Positions 27,351 through 37,920 of a DNA stretch of 64,000 nucleotides are shown one piece after another. The notes beneath the pieces are model-generated. The model was given only the letters and a program-made list of their open reading frames with translations, was not told where the DNA came from and ran no database searches. The first letter of the stretch is position 1, and each line of letters begins with the position of its first letter. Position numbers and translations under genes: made by a program. The DNA is from Girardinichthys multiradiatus (taxonomy: Eukaryota; Chordata; Actinopteri; Cyprinodontiformes; Goodeidae), in NCBI RefSeq assembly GCF_021462225.1, contig NC_061811.1:3272663-3336662 (forward strand), read 5' to 3'.

Positions 27351-27603
27351 ATTAAATCAACTTCAGTCCGATTTAATGTCAGGGAGACAGGGAGAAAAAC
27401 ATTACGTGTCTTTTTACACAGTGAATGTGTATCTGGTTCAGATTATCAAGGATATCAAATAGATTTAAAGTTCAGATTGGGTGGATCATGTGTCAAATTC
27501 AGGGGGAAAAATGTAAAATTGCAAGCAAAGAGCAAGAGTCTGACCGCACAACAGAAACAGCTGGACAGCTGTGCATAAAATCCAAATCTTTTTTCCAAGG
27601 AGG

Positions 27604-27640
<37 letters not shown>

Positions 27641-28234
27641 ACAGAGAAAGAGGCAGAGCAAAGCTTGGGCCAGCCAGATTTAATTGATGACACTGCACAG
27701 CAGAAAAACCTTCAGGATAAAGTAAGCTGAACTTTTTTGAACCTTTGTGCTTCAGTGGTTGTGGTTTCATCTTTAATGAGCCAAAATAGTGACCAGCTGT
27801 GCAAACCCATTTACATTTTGAATAAATCTATTGCCTAATCTTTGGAGTTATGGAAGGCAATTAATTTTTTTCAGGAGTTTAAATTCACCCAGAGGCAAAA
27901 AGGCCAAATGTAGCCCTCTCTGCTACCAGCTGCAAGTCATGGTCGGCAACGACAAGCAACATTTAATTAAACTATTGTGTTGCATTAAATGCTCCAATAA
28001 TTCTATGAGATTTTGTAACATCTGTTTGTAGAAAATATTTTTATTGTAGTTCACAACTGTCATTAAATTCTCTCTGCATAAAATGAGTAAACGAATTGTT
28101 ATTTTGTAATATTATGTAAAATATTTTTGACAAAATTATGTGTCTTTCAGATGCTTTTGAAAAACTAAAATTCTACTTCTGAAAGTAATGTCTAGTTGGA
28201 GCTAAACACAGCTGTAAGTAATGATGGTTTCTAA
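27351..28234. other. Non-coding, with (TA)n tract
   Basis: No gene. It contains a pure (TA)n run at 27606-27638 and otherwise AT-rich sequence. Confidence 0.55.
27606..27638. repeat. (TA)n microsatellite
   Basis: An uninterrupted TA run of about 33 bp. Confidence 0.95.
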
Positions 28235-29004
28235 GTATTCACACTTGCCACTTTTGGTTCCGCTTTAAACGGACCAGAGTTCATTTCCCCCCTTGGTCCG
28301 GACCTTTTGTGCAGGTATGAATACACTCAAGCGAACCCTGGTCCGGACCAAGACCCACTTTTTGAGGTGGTCTCGGTCCACTTCCAAACAGACTCTGGTG
28401 CGGTTCGCTTATGGTCTGAATACAAACCAGCCCCGATCCGAACCAACTACAAAAACCGTACGTCTCTTTGGACCTAAAAAGCCACCGTAGCCAGTAGCAA
28501 AGGTGTGTGTTGTAAGGTAATCCTACCTGATAGCTGTGTGTTGCTTAGCAACGCTACCGGCTTGTTGCACGTAGAGAACGTCGGCGTTCAGCACGTAGAG
28601 AACGTCAGCGTTCAGCACGTAGAGAACGTCAGCGTTCAGCACGCGTTCTCCAACGCTGTTCCAACATTATAAATGAAACGTCTCAAAGTCTGTGTTTAAT
28701 GAGCTGCTCTTCAGCCTCACAATAATATTGCAGCTGTAATAACGGCATAAATATGCAGAACAGAGGTGCTGCACGCAGCACATCTACAGATGTTTTCCTA
28801 AATGTCTGGGTCTGTGCTCTGTCCCGCCCCCGTCATTTTTGTCCAATGGGAGCCATGATCGTCACCCACGTGGCTTTGTTTACCAGTAATAGTTCACTTG
28901 CAAAAAGTACAATGTGAAAACAAACCGCACCAAATGAAAAAAATAAAGTTCGTTTTTGGTCCGGTCCAAACAAGCGGACCAAAGGACTTTCCTGGTGTGA
29001 ATAC
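28235..29004. mobile_element. MITE with terminal inverted repeats
   Basis: The block starts 'gtattcacacttgccacttt' and ends 'cctggtgtgaatac', so its ends are inverted. Inside both ends are repeated 'ggtccg' and 'cggacc' steps that continue the imperfect inverted repeat for about 50 bp. At about 770 bp with no transposase, it fits a non-autonomous DNA transposon, perhaps of the Harbinger or hAT type. I could not settle a target duplication. The internal GC-rich section carries a 24-bp tandem repeat. Confidence 0.7.
28567..28643. repeat. 24-bp tandem repeat inside the MITE
   Basis: Three head-to-tail copies of 'gcacgtagagaacgtcagcg' plus 'ttca', starting at 28567, 28591 and 28615, and a fourth truncated after five bases. 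One substitution distinguishes the first unit. Confidence 0.95.
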
Positions 29005-32000
29005 AATTTAAAGATGCATCGATCAGAGTTTTTAAAAACTTTGACCTGCTTTGATGTGCCTTTAAGAACTAGGAAAAAAACACATATGTTAAGAATTTAA
29101 AATATTTTTTGTAGACTTACAGCCTTAATTAGTTGTCAGCTGTGTAAAGCTCAGGCAACGTCATGACACATATGAAATCAGTCGCTGTAAAACACGGTTT
29201 TACTATTATTTTAAAACAAAGACAAAATGATTACACAGAATTAGAAATTGACATAATTATCCAGACAAAGGTTGAATCTGCAAAAGGATAAAACAGAGTC
29301 CCTTTGCCATAGTCTGTTCAGCCTTCCTGTTGTCTTCTGAATGTCATGCTCTCTCTCTCTCTCATTCTCGCAGTCTGAATGAACCGCAGACATGTCTCCA
29401 CATGCCTAAAAAAATAAAAGTACTTTTAACTGTTCAGATAACTGTTAAATGTTTGAGCTGGCTCTTGGTGCATCTCTAAAATCTATACTTAAAGCTGATC
29501 ATTGAATTGATGTTACCAGACAGACATTTGGCTCAACCACTGCTAGGCTGATAGCTTTCTCCTTGATCACTTTTAAAGCCTGACTCGCACTGTGACTCAA
29601 CTGATGATTACAGCTTAACACAAACACACCAAGCCTGCAAATGATGGAAAAAGTCTGTTATCGTGAGTTTACAGTGTTATGTTTATTTCCATTTTCTAAT
29701 TAACTATATCTGCAAAGTCCAGAAGATTATCAGCAAACTGCTGAGAAGTGCACTTGATTCAAAACGATTTTACACTTATTATAAAACAATAATTTAATGA
29801 ATTATTGTAATCAAGCCACACAAACAGAGCCAACGTGGACCAAACAGAACCTGTTTGCACATCCTACAATGCAAACTCATTAGCACTCATGCTAAATGGT
29901 GTTATTAAACCAAAAAAGGCTTACCTCCATCATGTAAATCCAGGACCACTGACTAGAGGTTACACAGAGAGAGTTTATTAAAGAAGTTTGAGATTTGCCC
30001 GTGTTTGAATTATTAGACAGCAAAAGAATCATGTTACTTCTATATTTGTTAATTATTGTGTTGTTCTCTGTTTTTATCTGTTAGAATGTATCCTTTGGGC
30101 AAGAAATAATGTAACTACTTTAACCATCTACCCTTCCTGTGACTTTATACTATTCCATAAGCTAGGTCTTAGTGAACAACCCTATTCTCAGATGAGCCCA
30201 TGCCCCAATGCATTTCCATTTAGACGGCCTTGATTTAAAAAAAGATTTGGGAGCGTGTTGCAAAATACCCCGTAGCAGAAAAAAATAATGCAATGTCCTT
30301 AATAGCTGCATGCAGAGTGGCTAAGTATGGAGCCAAACAAACTGCTTGCTGGCAGGCTGCAGGAGGGCAGAAGGAAAAGGGAACCACATCAGTTCCTAAT
30401 GGAAACAAACCATACAATAGGCACGGCCCAGAGAGATTGACATGGAATGATAACCTTGAAGGTAAATACTGCAGTTTCAGGATATTCACATAAAAAAGAT
30501 TTTCCTTTTTAAAAACAGAAAAGCAAGTATTTTGCTACTGCTGCTAAAATAATATATTAATTGTAACAGTTGTAATAAATATAAGAATATCTTGTTATTT
30601 TTTATTTTAATAGAGATTTAGACAAAAAGATAAATTGCAATCATTTTTGTTGTAGTTGTGCCAGTTGTCCAAAATATTATCTTTTTTTACCTTCTGGTCT
30701 TTTTTGATTAACAACTCTGAGTCTTTTTCCTGTGTCTTCTTTTTCTGATAGCTGATATTAGCTGATTGATTAGTCAAGCTATCTGCTCTGGTGGCCTGCC
30801 TGCAGTTGGCTTCTAAACCAACATGTACCATCTGTAGTTTTAAAACAGCATTACCTTTAAGGCCAAATATATTTTATTCTCCTGCATATTTAGCCATGAT
30901 AGTAACTGTTACAACAACTTTTTCCTCAGTGTCTGAGCCAAATGAATGACAGTAACTGTGCATCCAACCACATGTGTGGCACTGGCTTGAACTGCATTTA
31001 AAGGCCAAGCAACACTAGAAAACTGCAGAAAACAAAGTGTGTCCTATGAATAATATTATAAAAGTTAGATTAATGTAGCAAAACAAATAAAACATGGACC
31101 GATTATTTGGAGAAAAGTAATACTTGGACACTGCCTATAATATAAAGAAGGTTATCCTGGCGACAACTGTTAGAAGAAACAGGAGAGCATTGGGCTGAGT
31201 CTTAGTTGTATTGTGCTCAATTTTTTTCTTTTCCTCTTTTTATATAATTCTCAATTCTGACCATTAACATAACTATAGTGAGCTGCAAGTCTGAAAAAGG
31301 ACAAAATGATTATATACTTGATGTCTAATAATAGGACTATTTGGTGGTGTTCTTATTGTTCCCACACCATTCATGTTTGTTTTTCACAACTAAATATTTC
31401 GGAACATATCTGACTTTTCTTGTAGATAAAAAGGGACCTTCTTTGAGCCAGCTGACTGACAGTGTGCAGCAACAGGTGGGGAAGGGGCATCACAGCGTTA
31501 TTCTATACTTCAGAAATTGGGAAAAAAAAAAAACTCTATACTCCACCACATCCTGTGGCATCTCATGGAAAAGATGCAGAAATAGAGCGCCATGATGGAA
31601 CATTTATGTGGTTTAAAACTGTAAAAATGTCAGCATAGCGGAAACTAGCTAATCGCTTGCTCCAGATGCACTATGGGACATCTTTAAAGCCAATATTCAA
31701 AGCTTTATTATACAAAGCAGCAATCAAATTAGAATAAATTACTGAAATGTGATTCAGCCTAATTAAGCCAGCGGAAGATCAAACTAGAACATTAAAAAAG
31801 TATTAAAACACAAAGCATGTTGCTCCTGATTAAACACAGAAATACAGCTTGACTGAGCCACACTTGGCAGAATGAAGAATAGAAGCCTAATAAACTTCGA
31901 GAGGAAGCTGTATTACATACATAATATAAGAATAGCACCACTCACCAATATTGGCGATATTTATAGATGAACTGTTTTTATCTAGCTGAGCAAAATAAAA

Positions 32001-32135
32001 TAAGATGACAGAAGGCACCGGACATAAAATGAAGTGATCTGTACTTGTTGCCACACCCATTCAACCAGAGGACAAATCAATGGAAAGTTCAGAAAGCCAC
32101 AAATGTTCCAGCAGTTTGCAGGAAAACAATCTCAC
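29005..32135. other. Start of inferred intron 1 of the minus-strand gene
   Basis: The minus-strand donor GTGAG occupies 32135-32131, so this would be the 5' end of the intron. No other exon was recognised. A (CT)n run lies at 29348-29363. There are no clear mobile elements. Confidence 0.5.
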
Positions 32136-32162
32136 CTGCGCGGCCATGAAGGAGAGATCCAT
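32136..32162 (-). CDS. c14orf132: First coding exon of a C14orf132-like small membrane protein gene
   Basis: On the minus strand an ATG at 32162 (A at -3, G at +4) begins nine codons reading MDLSFMAAQ. They are followed immediately by GTGAG, a strong splice donor. The vertebrate protein C14orf132, about 83 residues with one C-terminal membrane segment and unknown molecular role, begins with these nine residues as I remember it. The remaining roughly 74 codons should lie in a later exon to the left. No open frame with that content exists at 1-32135, so the intron would exceed 32 kb. The identity rests on nine residues plus the donor, without a search. A purine-rich 5' leader with several tiny upstream ORFs supports a real first exon. 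Confidence 0.7.
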
Positions 32163-32640
32163 ACTGTTGCTCTGCTCAAACAAAGGCACTGAATGAAGGA
32201 TGCAAGCGTCTGCCTCTGTTTTCTCCTTCTTTCTTATTCCTCCTCAGAGCATTTACCCACTTCCTCTTCAGTCGGTCCCAAAAAAAAATACCGACTGTAC
32301 AAGTTGACGGACTTCACGTTAGAAACATGATGCCAAAAACGGAGAATGAGGCAGAGAAGTAACACAGAGGAAGGAGGAAGCAGCAGGAGCAGAAGATGCG
32401 AAGCAGACGGAGTGATGGAGAGATGTGCGAGAGACACGGAGGAGGAATAGGAGGAGGAGGAGGCGGTGGAGTCGGGCTGTCACATCATAACAGAGGAGGT
32501 GCAAGTCCTTTCACAACAATCTCTCCCTGTGCTCTTTTGTTTCTGCTCTAATCTTTCAGTTTTTCCCTGAGCTTCTTCTAGTTCCTCATATAGCAGCTCA
32601 GAGCATCATCCATATTATTGACAACTATATCAAGATGTGT
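32163..32640 (-). promoter_or_regulatory. Probable 5' UTR and promoter of the C14orf132-like gene
   Basis: The minus-strand sequence upstream of the ATG is C/T-rich with few ATGs ('ccaccgcctcctcctcctcc', 32472-32453), typical of a vertebrate 5' leader. I see no convincing TATA box and cannot place the start site. The part from 32431 outward is duplicated in inverted orientation at 36391-37558. Confidence 0.5.
32244..32488 (-). promoter_or_regulatory. Cluster of minimal upstream ORFs in the leader
   Basis: Three very short ORFs precede the main ATG on the minus strand: Met-Met-stop at 32488-32480, Met-Phe-Leu-Thr-stop at 32328-32314, and Met-Leu-stop at 32252-32244. They matter only if transcription starts upstream of them. 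Such mini-uORFs often reduce translation of the main frame. Confidence 0.45.
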
Positions 32641-32745
32641 GAAAAAAGGAATTAAAATAAATTATTTGTTTTTAGCAGCAGTTATTTCTCACATTAAATA
32701 TTAAAAAACAATACCTTTAATTTATTCAACTGGGAAAAAAATCCC
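32431..32745. repeat. Left arm of inverted promoter duplication
   Basis: From 'gagacacggaggaggaat' to 'ctgggaaaaaaatccc' this arm is the reverse complement of sequence at 36391-37558. In the outer 135 bp only about two mismatches were seen by eye. The arm appears intact, whereas the right arm has an insertion and a deletion of roughly 45 bp. Confidence 0.9.
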
Positions 32746-32748
32746 ACA

Positions 32749-32808
32749 TCTCCTTCCTTCCTTCCTTCCTTCCTTCCCTCCCTCCATGGATGGAGGGATG
32801 GATGGATG
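32749..32808. repeat. (CTTC)n and (GGAT)n simple repeats
   Basis: (CTTC)n at about 32751-32779 is followed by 'ccctccctccatggatggagggatgg', whose two halves form a perfect short palindrome. It sits exactly at the inner edge of the left arm. Confidence 0.9.
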
Positions 32809-35221
32809 TGTTGTAATTATGAATATGAATATATTACTTAATATTTAATATTAATATTTTAATATTTTATCAAATAATATTCCGGTCTGTTAAGGATTGT
32901 CCTGTGAATACCAGCCCAGTAAGGCGATGGTATTAGGACAAATTAGAAAGGTGTGAGATGAGCTCTAACATTATTGAACAGCATAAACTCTGCACATATA
33001 TGGAATAAATTCACACAATTTCTTAAAATACAAGAATTTATTAACAAAAATAAGTCAACTCAAAGTCAAACATATTTCAATCAACAAACTCTTTACTTTG
33101 CTAAAACAATCCAACTAAACTACCAAGCAGAATTAAAGAATAATGAAGACTAATGGACTATGTACAATATAAACAAGTTGATTAAAGATGATTGAAAATT
33201 ATGACCAAAAGAGTGATGCAACATTACCATGCAATGTTTATGTTTGAGAACCAAGGATTATCTTGAAGAATCTGGAAATGAAGTTAAGTTAGTTTTGGAA
33301 CTAACTTAGACAATAATCAGCAAACGTTTAGACAACCATTCATAATGTAAGATCAGATAAAATATTATTTTAATAAAATAATGTTTTAAATAATGATCTA
33401 CTGAATAAAACCAACCTTCTGGATGACTATTTCTCAACGGTGTCTCATTAGCTGCCTTTATTTATTAAAATAATATTTAAAGAAATATTATTATGAATAA
33501 GAACCAAATCTTTCTGGAGAAATGGGCTTAATGGTGTTTACTTAGTTTTCAAGTTTGGTAAAATAATATTTAGGGAAATATTATTTTACTGGATTGAAAA
33601 CTAACAGCCTTTTTGGGTAAATGATCTTAGCAGGCGAGCACATGTTCTTAAATGTTTGCAGTTAAAGCTTGTCAAAATAAGGTGAGATCTTTCCATGTAA
33701 TCCATGCAACATTCATTAACTGCTCACAGTTAAATCCATAAAAGTTACAATAAATATCCTTATGTGTAATCCATGCAACAATTATTAAAATACACAGTTG
33801 AAGCAGTAGAGAGTGAAACAAGGATATTCTCATATTCTGGGACTGAGAGACTGGAGAGGCCTGTGTGGAGCCACATATTATCTGTCTTATCTTTTACAGA
33901 AGTATAAACTACAAGTGTAACCAAGGAAATGATGTATGATGATTTTCCATTTTCTACAAGTATTAAATGAAATGAGTAATCTTTGATTATCAAGTTAAAA
34001 CACATATGATTGAAATATGACTGAGAACTGATAATTAAAATTAATTAAAAACGTTAAGGTTTAAAATTCTAAATCAGCTATATACGAAAGAGATATAATG
34101 TTGATCATTTGTGAAGCATGAATAAAAGTGGAATGTGTAATACTGTGTAATGTTTAAGACTGAGCAGATTAGGGAGAGAACTGGAGGATGACTAGGAGTG
34201 ACGAGCTGCATGCTGACAGCGAACCTTTTGAAGACCAACGCAAGGAAGGGAGGATGAGTCTACAGCCAGCAGCGTGGCTATTACCGGCATCTTCAATGCC
34301 GAAAAACAAGAACCAGAAAGTCATGATGACCATGACTGAGTATTGAGCAATAACGTACTGGGCAAAAGTATGTTGCGCAATAACTGAGAAGCCTAATAAG
34401 GGGCTGACCAGTGAGAGCATCTGCACTATAAAAGCAATGCTAAAAAAGGGAACAGCGGTTGTTTTCTTGCAGAAGACCAGCGAACGAGATCGGACGGAGA
34501 AAATAAGCTCAGATGGAAAAGGAACAGAGACACAGCCCAGGTGATTGACTGCATTAAAAAGAGGATCAACCCGTGAGCCCAGAAAGGACTGTACCTCAAA
34601 ATTAAGAATCTGATTTCATCTAAAGCCTTTTTATCCAGACAACAGAAGTGAACTTGATCGGTGAACAGCTGATTGCTCTAAGTTTCAGGCTTCTGGAAGT
34701 CCTGAATCAGCTTCATTTATGTCTCCGGATTTCCTTCAACTCTTCAGCCTCTGGAAACTACTGTATTCGGAGACATATAACAACAAAGATCCTGTTTAAC
34801 CATCAAAGCATGGAGCATCAGTGCCTGCCACTTAAAGGAAGAAGACTGAAGATTAAGTCGTCTTTCCTTCAAGAAACCACTCGTTACCAGAATAAACGTT
34901 TCCATCAGGTGCATGGATGAGCCTCCATCTTCAAAGCTTCTCACTAGTTTCAGCATCAGGGAAAGACAGGTTGAGCTGATTAATTCATTTCTATTATTGA
35001 AATTATTTTGTGTTGCCAAATTTAAGCTGTTACTGACCCCTGCAAAAGCATTATTAATTAAAGAAAGCATATAAAATTCTAGTTAATTTGTGGACATTCA
35101 ATTATTTGAGTCACCGTATTGTTGGTTTTTCATTGGTGGTAAAAAGTCTTGTTGCCTGGTTCTAAGATATTTTAGGAGGTTTTTATAGGTTGCCTTAGCC
35201 AAGTTTGTTAAAACAGCGCCA
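32809..35221 (+). mobile_element. Long LTR-like block of a retroviral-type element
   Basis: The block begins TGTTGTAATTATG and ends 'acagcgcca' at 35221, fitting TG...CA LTR ends. It contains a TATAAAA box at 34427-34433 followed by transcribed-looking sequence, and an AATAAA near 34892. Directly after it lies a candidate primer-binding site. At about 2.4 kb this would be a long LTR. No second copy is in the window, so I cannot confirm it by comparison. The first 1 kb is very AT-rich and has repeated hairpins. No coding sequence is assigned here. Confidence 0.4.
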
Positions 35222-35600
35222 TTGGGGCTCGTGCTGAGCTACTAAAATGAACCTAGCCCATATACTAAGAGCCAGTTGTAAAATTAGTGAATGAGCAGCC
35301 GTGAACAAAAATGACTGTTGAAAGTGTGGATGACTGCGAGAGGCTACTTGGTCGCCCGGACCTCCAGTTGAAGAAGGGTGAGACTTTTGAATGAAGGCTG
35401 TCAGAGGCTAGGCGAGTCATTTCCCGACACCAGCTTAAACAGAACTTTCAGTAAACCTGCTTAGTAAGACCTTTCAGGTTTAGGGAAGTCCGAACCCGTT
35501 GGATGGAGAGCTGGATTGAGCAATCCCCTTAGACATGGGGAAGTAGGAGGGAGGGGTTAGCTCATCGGACAACGAAAAGCTAACAAAAGAAGCGTATAGC
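35222..35600 (+). other. Candidate primer-binding site and leader with short gag-like start
   Basis: 'Ttggggctcgtgctgagc' at 35222-35239 resembles the tRNA-Pro primer-binding site used by many retroviruses, with one G missing and a diverged 3' half. An ATG at 35311 opens 27 codons and ends in TGA at 35392. No gag, pol or env domain follows, so the element is a remnant. Confidence 0.35.
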
Positions 35601-35919
35601 TTATCAGAATCAGACATATACCTTTAAAATACCACTAATAAAAGGGGTTAAATTGCATAAGCATGGACGGCACGGTATGGCCGATCTTCTGTGTTTAAAA
35701 TCACCCTTTAAATAAAGTTTTTCTTAACTTTCAAAACCAACACAAACACAGAACACAAACTGAGCACGTGTGCTTACAGATAATCTGCTAGCACTAAGAT
35801 AGCTGAGTTTCAACATAAACAAAAGCAAACTTCATAAAACAAAAATAATGTTTAGATTATTTCATTTTAAATTACTTCTCTCTCTCTGCCCAAACCTAAC
35901 CTCTCAGGTGAACCGTGTA

Positions 35920-36343
35920 GAGACAGGGTCCTGCTGGGAACTCTCTGGAACACAGTTTGCTTCTGTTGACCTCAGAGAGAAAAGTCAAGCAATGCTTGTA
36001 CCTTAATTACCAGATACACAAACAGCAATTCATTCCTACTTAACTTCGTGCATATGATCGCGGGATCATATGACACTATTGGATCCAGTTTGAAGAGTTA
36101 TGTCTGTTTGCCAGCAAAGAGACATTAGCGCGCTGTTTCTCTCTGTCCAGACCCCAGGGGGACCTACGTAGAAGAGGCAGGATCTCTGCAAAAGCAATGC
36201 TTTTATTTGGACTGTGACGTCACAGGGAGTCCACTGTTACCCCTTTTCCTGGCTGTCCTGGAAGTAGGTTAATGCGATTTATTTTGAAAGTTCCACAAAA
36301 GTTTGTACTGGACTTTGATGTTGTAACCATGGCTGGGTCCCAA
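35920..36343 (-). repeat. Repeat X, copy 1
   Basis: The reverse complement of this segment matches 57481-57925 through shared blocks: 'ttgggacccagccatgg', 'ctttcaaaataaatcgcatt', 'tttgctggcaaacagacata', 'actggatcca' and 'agaagcaaactgt'. Both copies begin abruptly at TTGGGACCCAGCC. The class is unknown; it could be the end of an LTR. Confidence 0.75.
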
Positions 36344-36345
36344 CT

Positions 36346-36390
36346 GATGGATGGATGGATGGATGGATGGATGGATGGATGGATGGATGG
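36346..36390. repeat. (GATG)n microsatellite
   Basis: About eleven GATG units directly between repeat X and the right arm of the inverted duplication. Confidence 0.95.
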
Positions 36391-36502
36391 GGGATTTTTT
36401 CCCAGTTGAATAAATTAAAAGGTATTGTTTTTTAATATTTAATGTCAGAAATAACTGCTGCTCAAAACAAATAATTTATTTTAATTCCTTTTTTCACACA
36501 TC

Positions 36503-37391
36503 GTTTTTCTCTTGCCCTCGGTGGAAGACACACACGTTTTCTCTCCCTCCCTTCCTCCCTGCTGATCCCTGCTTCTGCTTTTTGTCTGTATTTTTCTCAA
36601 AACCTCCAAACTTGTAAATTATGGATTTGGTCAGCTGGTCTCTCAACGTAATTGATCAAATGTTTTTCTTTTCGACGGGAAGACAGGGTAAAGGAGACCC
36701 TCTTGTCCAGGCGGGACGTTCTTCTCTGGATCCACAATGGATTCTTGGCAGCAGTGGAAGATTGTGTGCCTGACTACGATGTCGGTCGAGGACGTAGAAG
36801 ATGTGTACATATTTGGACTTTTGATAACAGGATTTCTGCTTTTTGGAGTTGGCGGTTACCTGGCTTATTGAGTGATTCGCAAAACGTGGGCGGCTGTTCA
36901 AAGCAATGTTGGATGGAGTCTGTAGAGCGATCAACACTCAGACTGAAATGTTTAGAGAGCAGAATACTTTTCATAGATTTTCCAGAAGGATTACCAGCAA
37001 AAGCCAAATATTATTAGTAATTTGGACTATAGCTGCTCTTACACCAATGACCCAGCTTTCTTAGTTAGACTACAATGGACTGTTATTACTTAGTTCAACT
37101 TCACTACCAGTAAAAGCAATATATCATTATCACCTGAAAATCTGGATTAAAGCTGTTTTGAACCAGTGACTCAGCTTCCCTAGTTAGAATTCAGTGGAAT
37201 GATGAGACTATTAGATTTCTCAGAAGGATTCATACATTTTTAGATTTCTTAGAAGGATTGTAGTGTCATTTGATTTGTTTTTCTGTGTCTGTATCTGTTT
37301 ATTTTCTTTGTGATTGTATTGTAATTGTATGTACAGCGCTTTGAGTGTCTCGTTACTGAAAAGCGCTATATAAATAAACTTACCTTACCTT
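36503..37391 (+). mobile_element. Short retroelement with L2-type 3' hairpin, inserted in the right arm
   Basis: Comparison with the left arm places this insert between 'cacacatc' and 'ttgacata'. It ends with 'agcgctttgagtgtctcgtt' continuing into 'actgaaaagcgct' (37337-37369), a stem-loop like the recognition hairpin of UnaL2/L2 LINEs, followed by 'atataaataaacttaccttacctt', a short repeating tail. The body has no reverse transcriptase, so it would depend on a partner LINE. It contains the small ORF at 36737. The family name is unknown to me. Confidence 0.65.
36737..36871 (+). CDS. Small membrane-protein-like ORF in a retroelement
   Basis: A 44-codon frame from ATG 36737 to TGA 36869. After a polar N-terminus with an acidic SVEDVEDVY segment comes one strongly hydrophobic stretch of about 20 residues (residues 24-43, FGLLITGFLLFGVGGYLAY), long enough to cross a membrane. 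Beyond the TGA the same frame reads VIRKTWAAVQSN and stops at 36923, so the TGA may be a nonsense mutation in a slightly longer peptide of about 62 residues. I do not recognise the protein. It could be real cargo of the repeat family or chance. Confidence 0.3.
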   Translation: MDSWQQWKIVCLTTMSVEDVEDVYIFGLLITGFLLFGVGGYLAY

Positions 37392-37558
37392 GACATACAG
37401 TAGTTGTCAATAATAGGAAATCTGAAAAACTGAAAGATTAGAGCAGAAACAAAAGAGCACAGGGAGAGATTGTTGTGAAAGGACTTGCACCTCCTCTGTT
37501 ATGATGTGACGGCCCGACTCCACCGCCTCCTCCTCCTCCGATTCCTCCTCCGTGTCTC

Positions 37559-37920
37559 CTTGGGACTTGACATGCCATATATAATAATAATATTATAAAT
37601 TAATGTTATATAATAATAAGATATATATATATAATAAGATATAAGCTTTGAAACTTCCAGTTATAGTAAATACTAAAGCTGTTGTATACATTGAGATCAT
37701 GAGTATTTTCACATTTCTGATTTTTGTTTTTTTGTTGCAACTACTTTCTACCCTGAACTCGTTTTGTTCAGCAATAAAAACTGATTGCTTTGCTGTCATA
37801 ATGTTTGAAAGTGAGACTCTCAGGCAGACAACAACTATAGACACCACTGAAGTTTGAAATGTTTATTGGAAACAGCACAAGGTCTGAAGATTTTTCTTTG
37901 TTCTTTCAGCAGGGCTCCAG
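37559..37920. other. Non-coding, AT-rich
   Basis: Contains an AT-rich low-complexity run at 37577-37645. Short frames on both strands have no motif. Confidence 0.55.

Larger units (their letters stand above)
36391..37558. repeat. Right arm of inverted promoter duplication (interrupted)
   Basis: 36391-36502 and 37392-37558 together are the inverted counterpart of 32431-32745. The arm is split by an about 0.9 kb insertion and lacks the sequence matching about 32553-32605. It includes a copy of the Met-Met-stop leader segment, now pointing right. It does not reach the MDLSFMAAQ codons. Confidence 0.9.

Noticed and set aside
28567..28643. Possible CRISPR-like array
   Set aside because: Units are directly adjacent with no spacers, inside a MITE in vertebrate DNA.
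36652..37017. 121-codon plus-strand frame overlapping the small membrane ORF
   Set aside because: A different frame of the same repeat without a hydrophobic or known domain; the 44-codon frame has the clearer protein-like pattern, though neither is proven.
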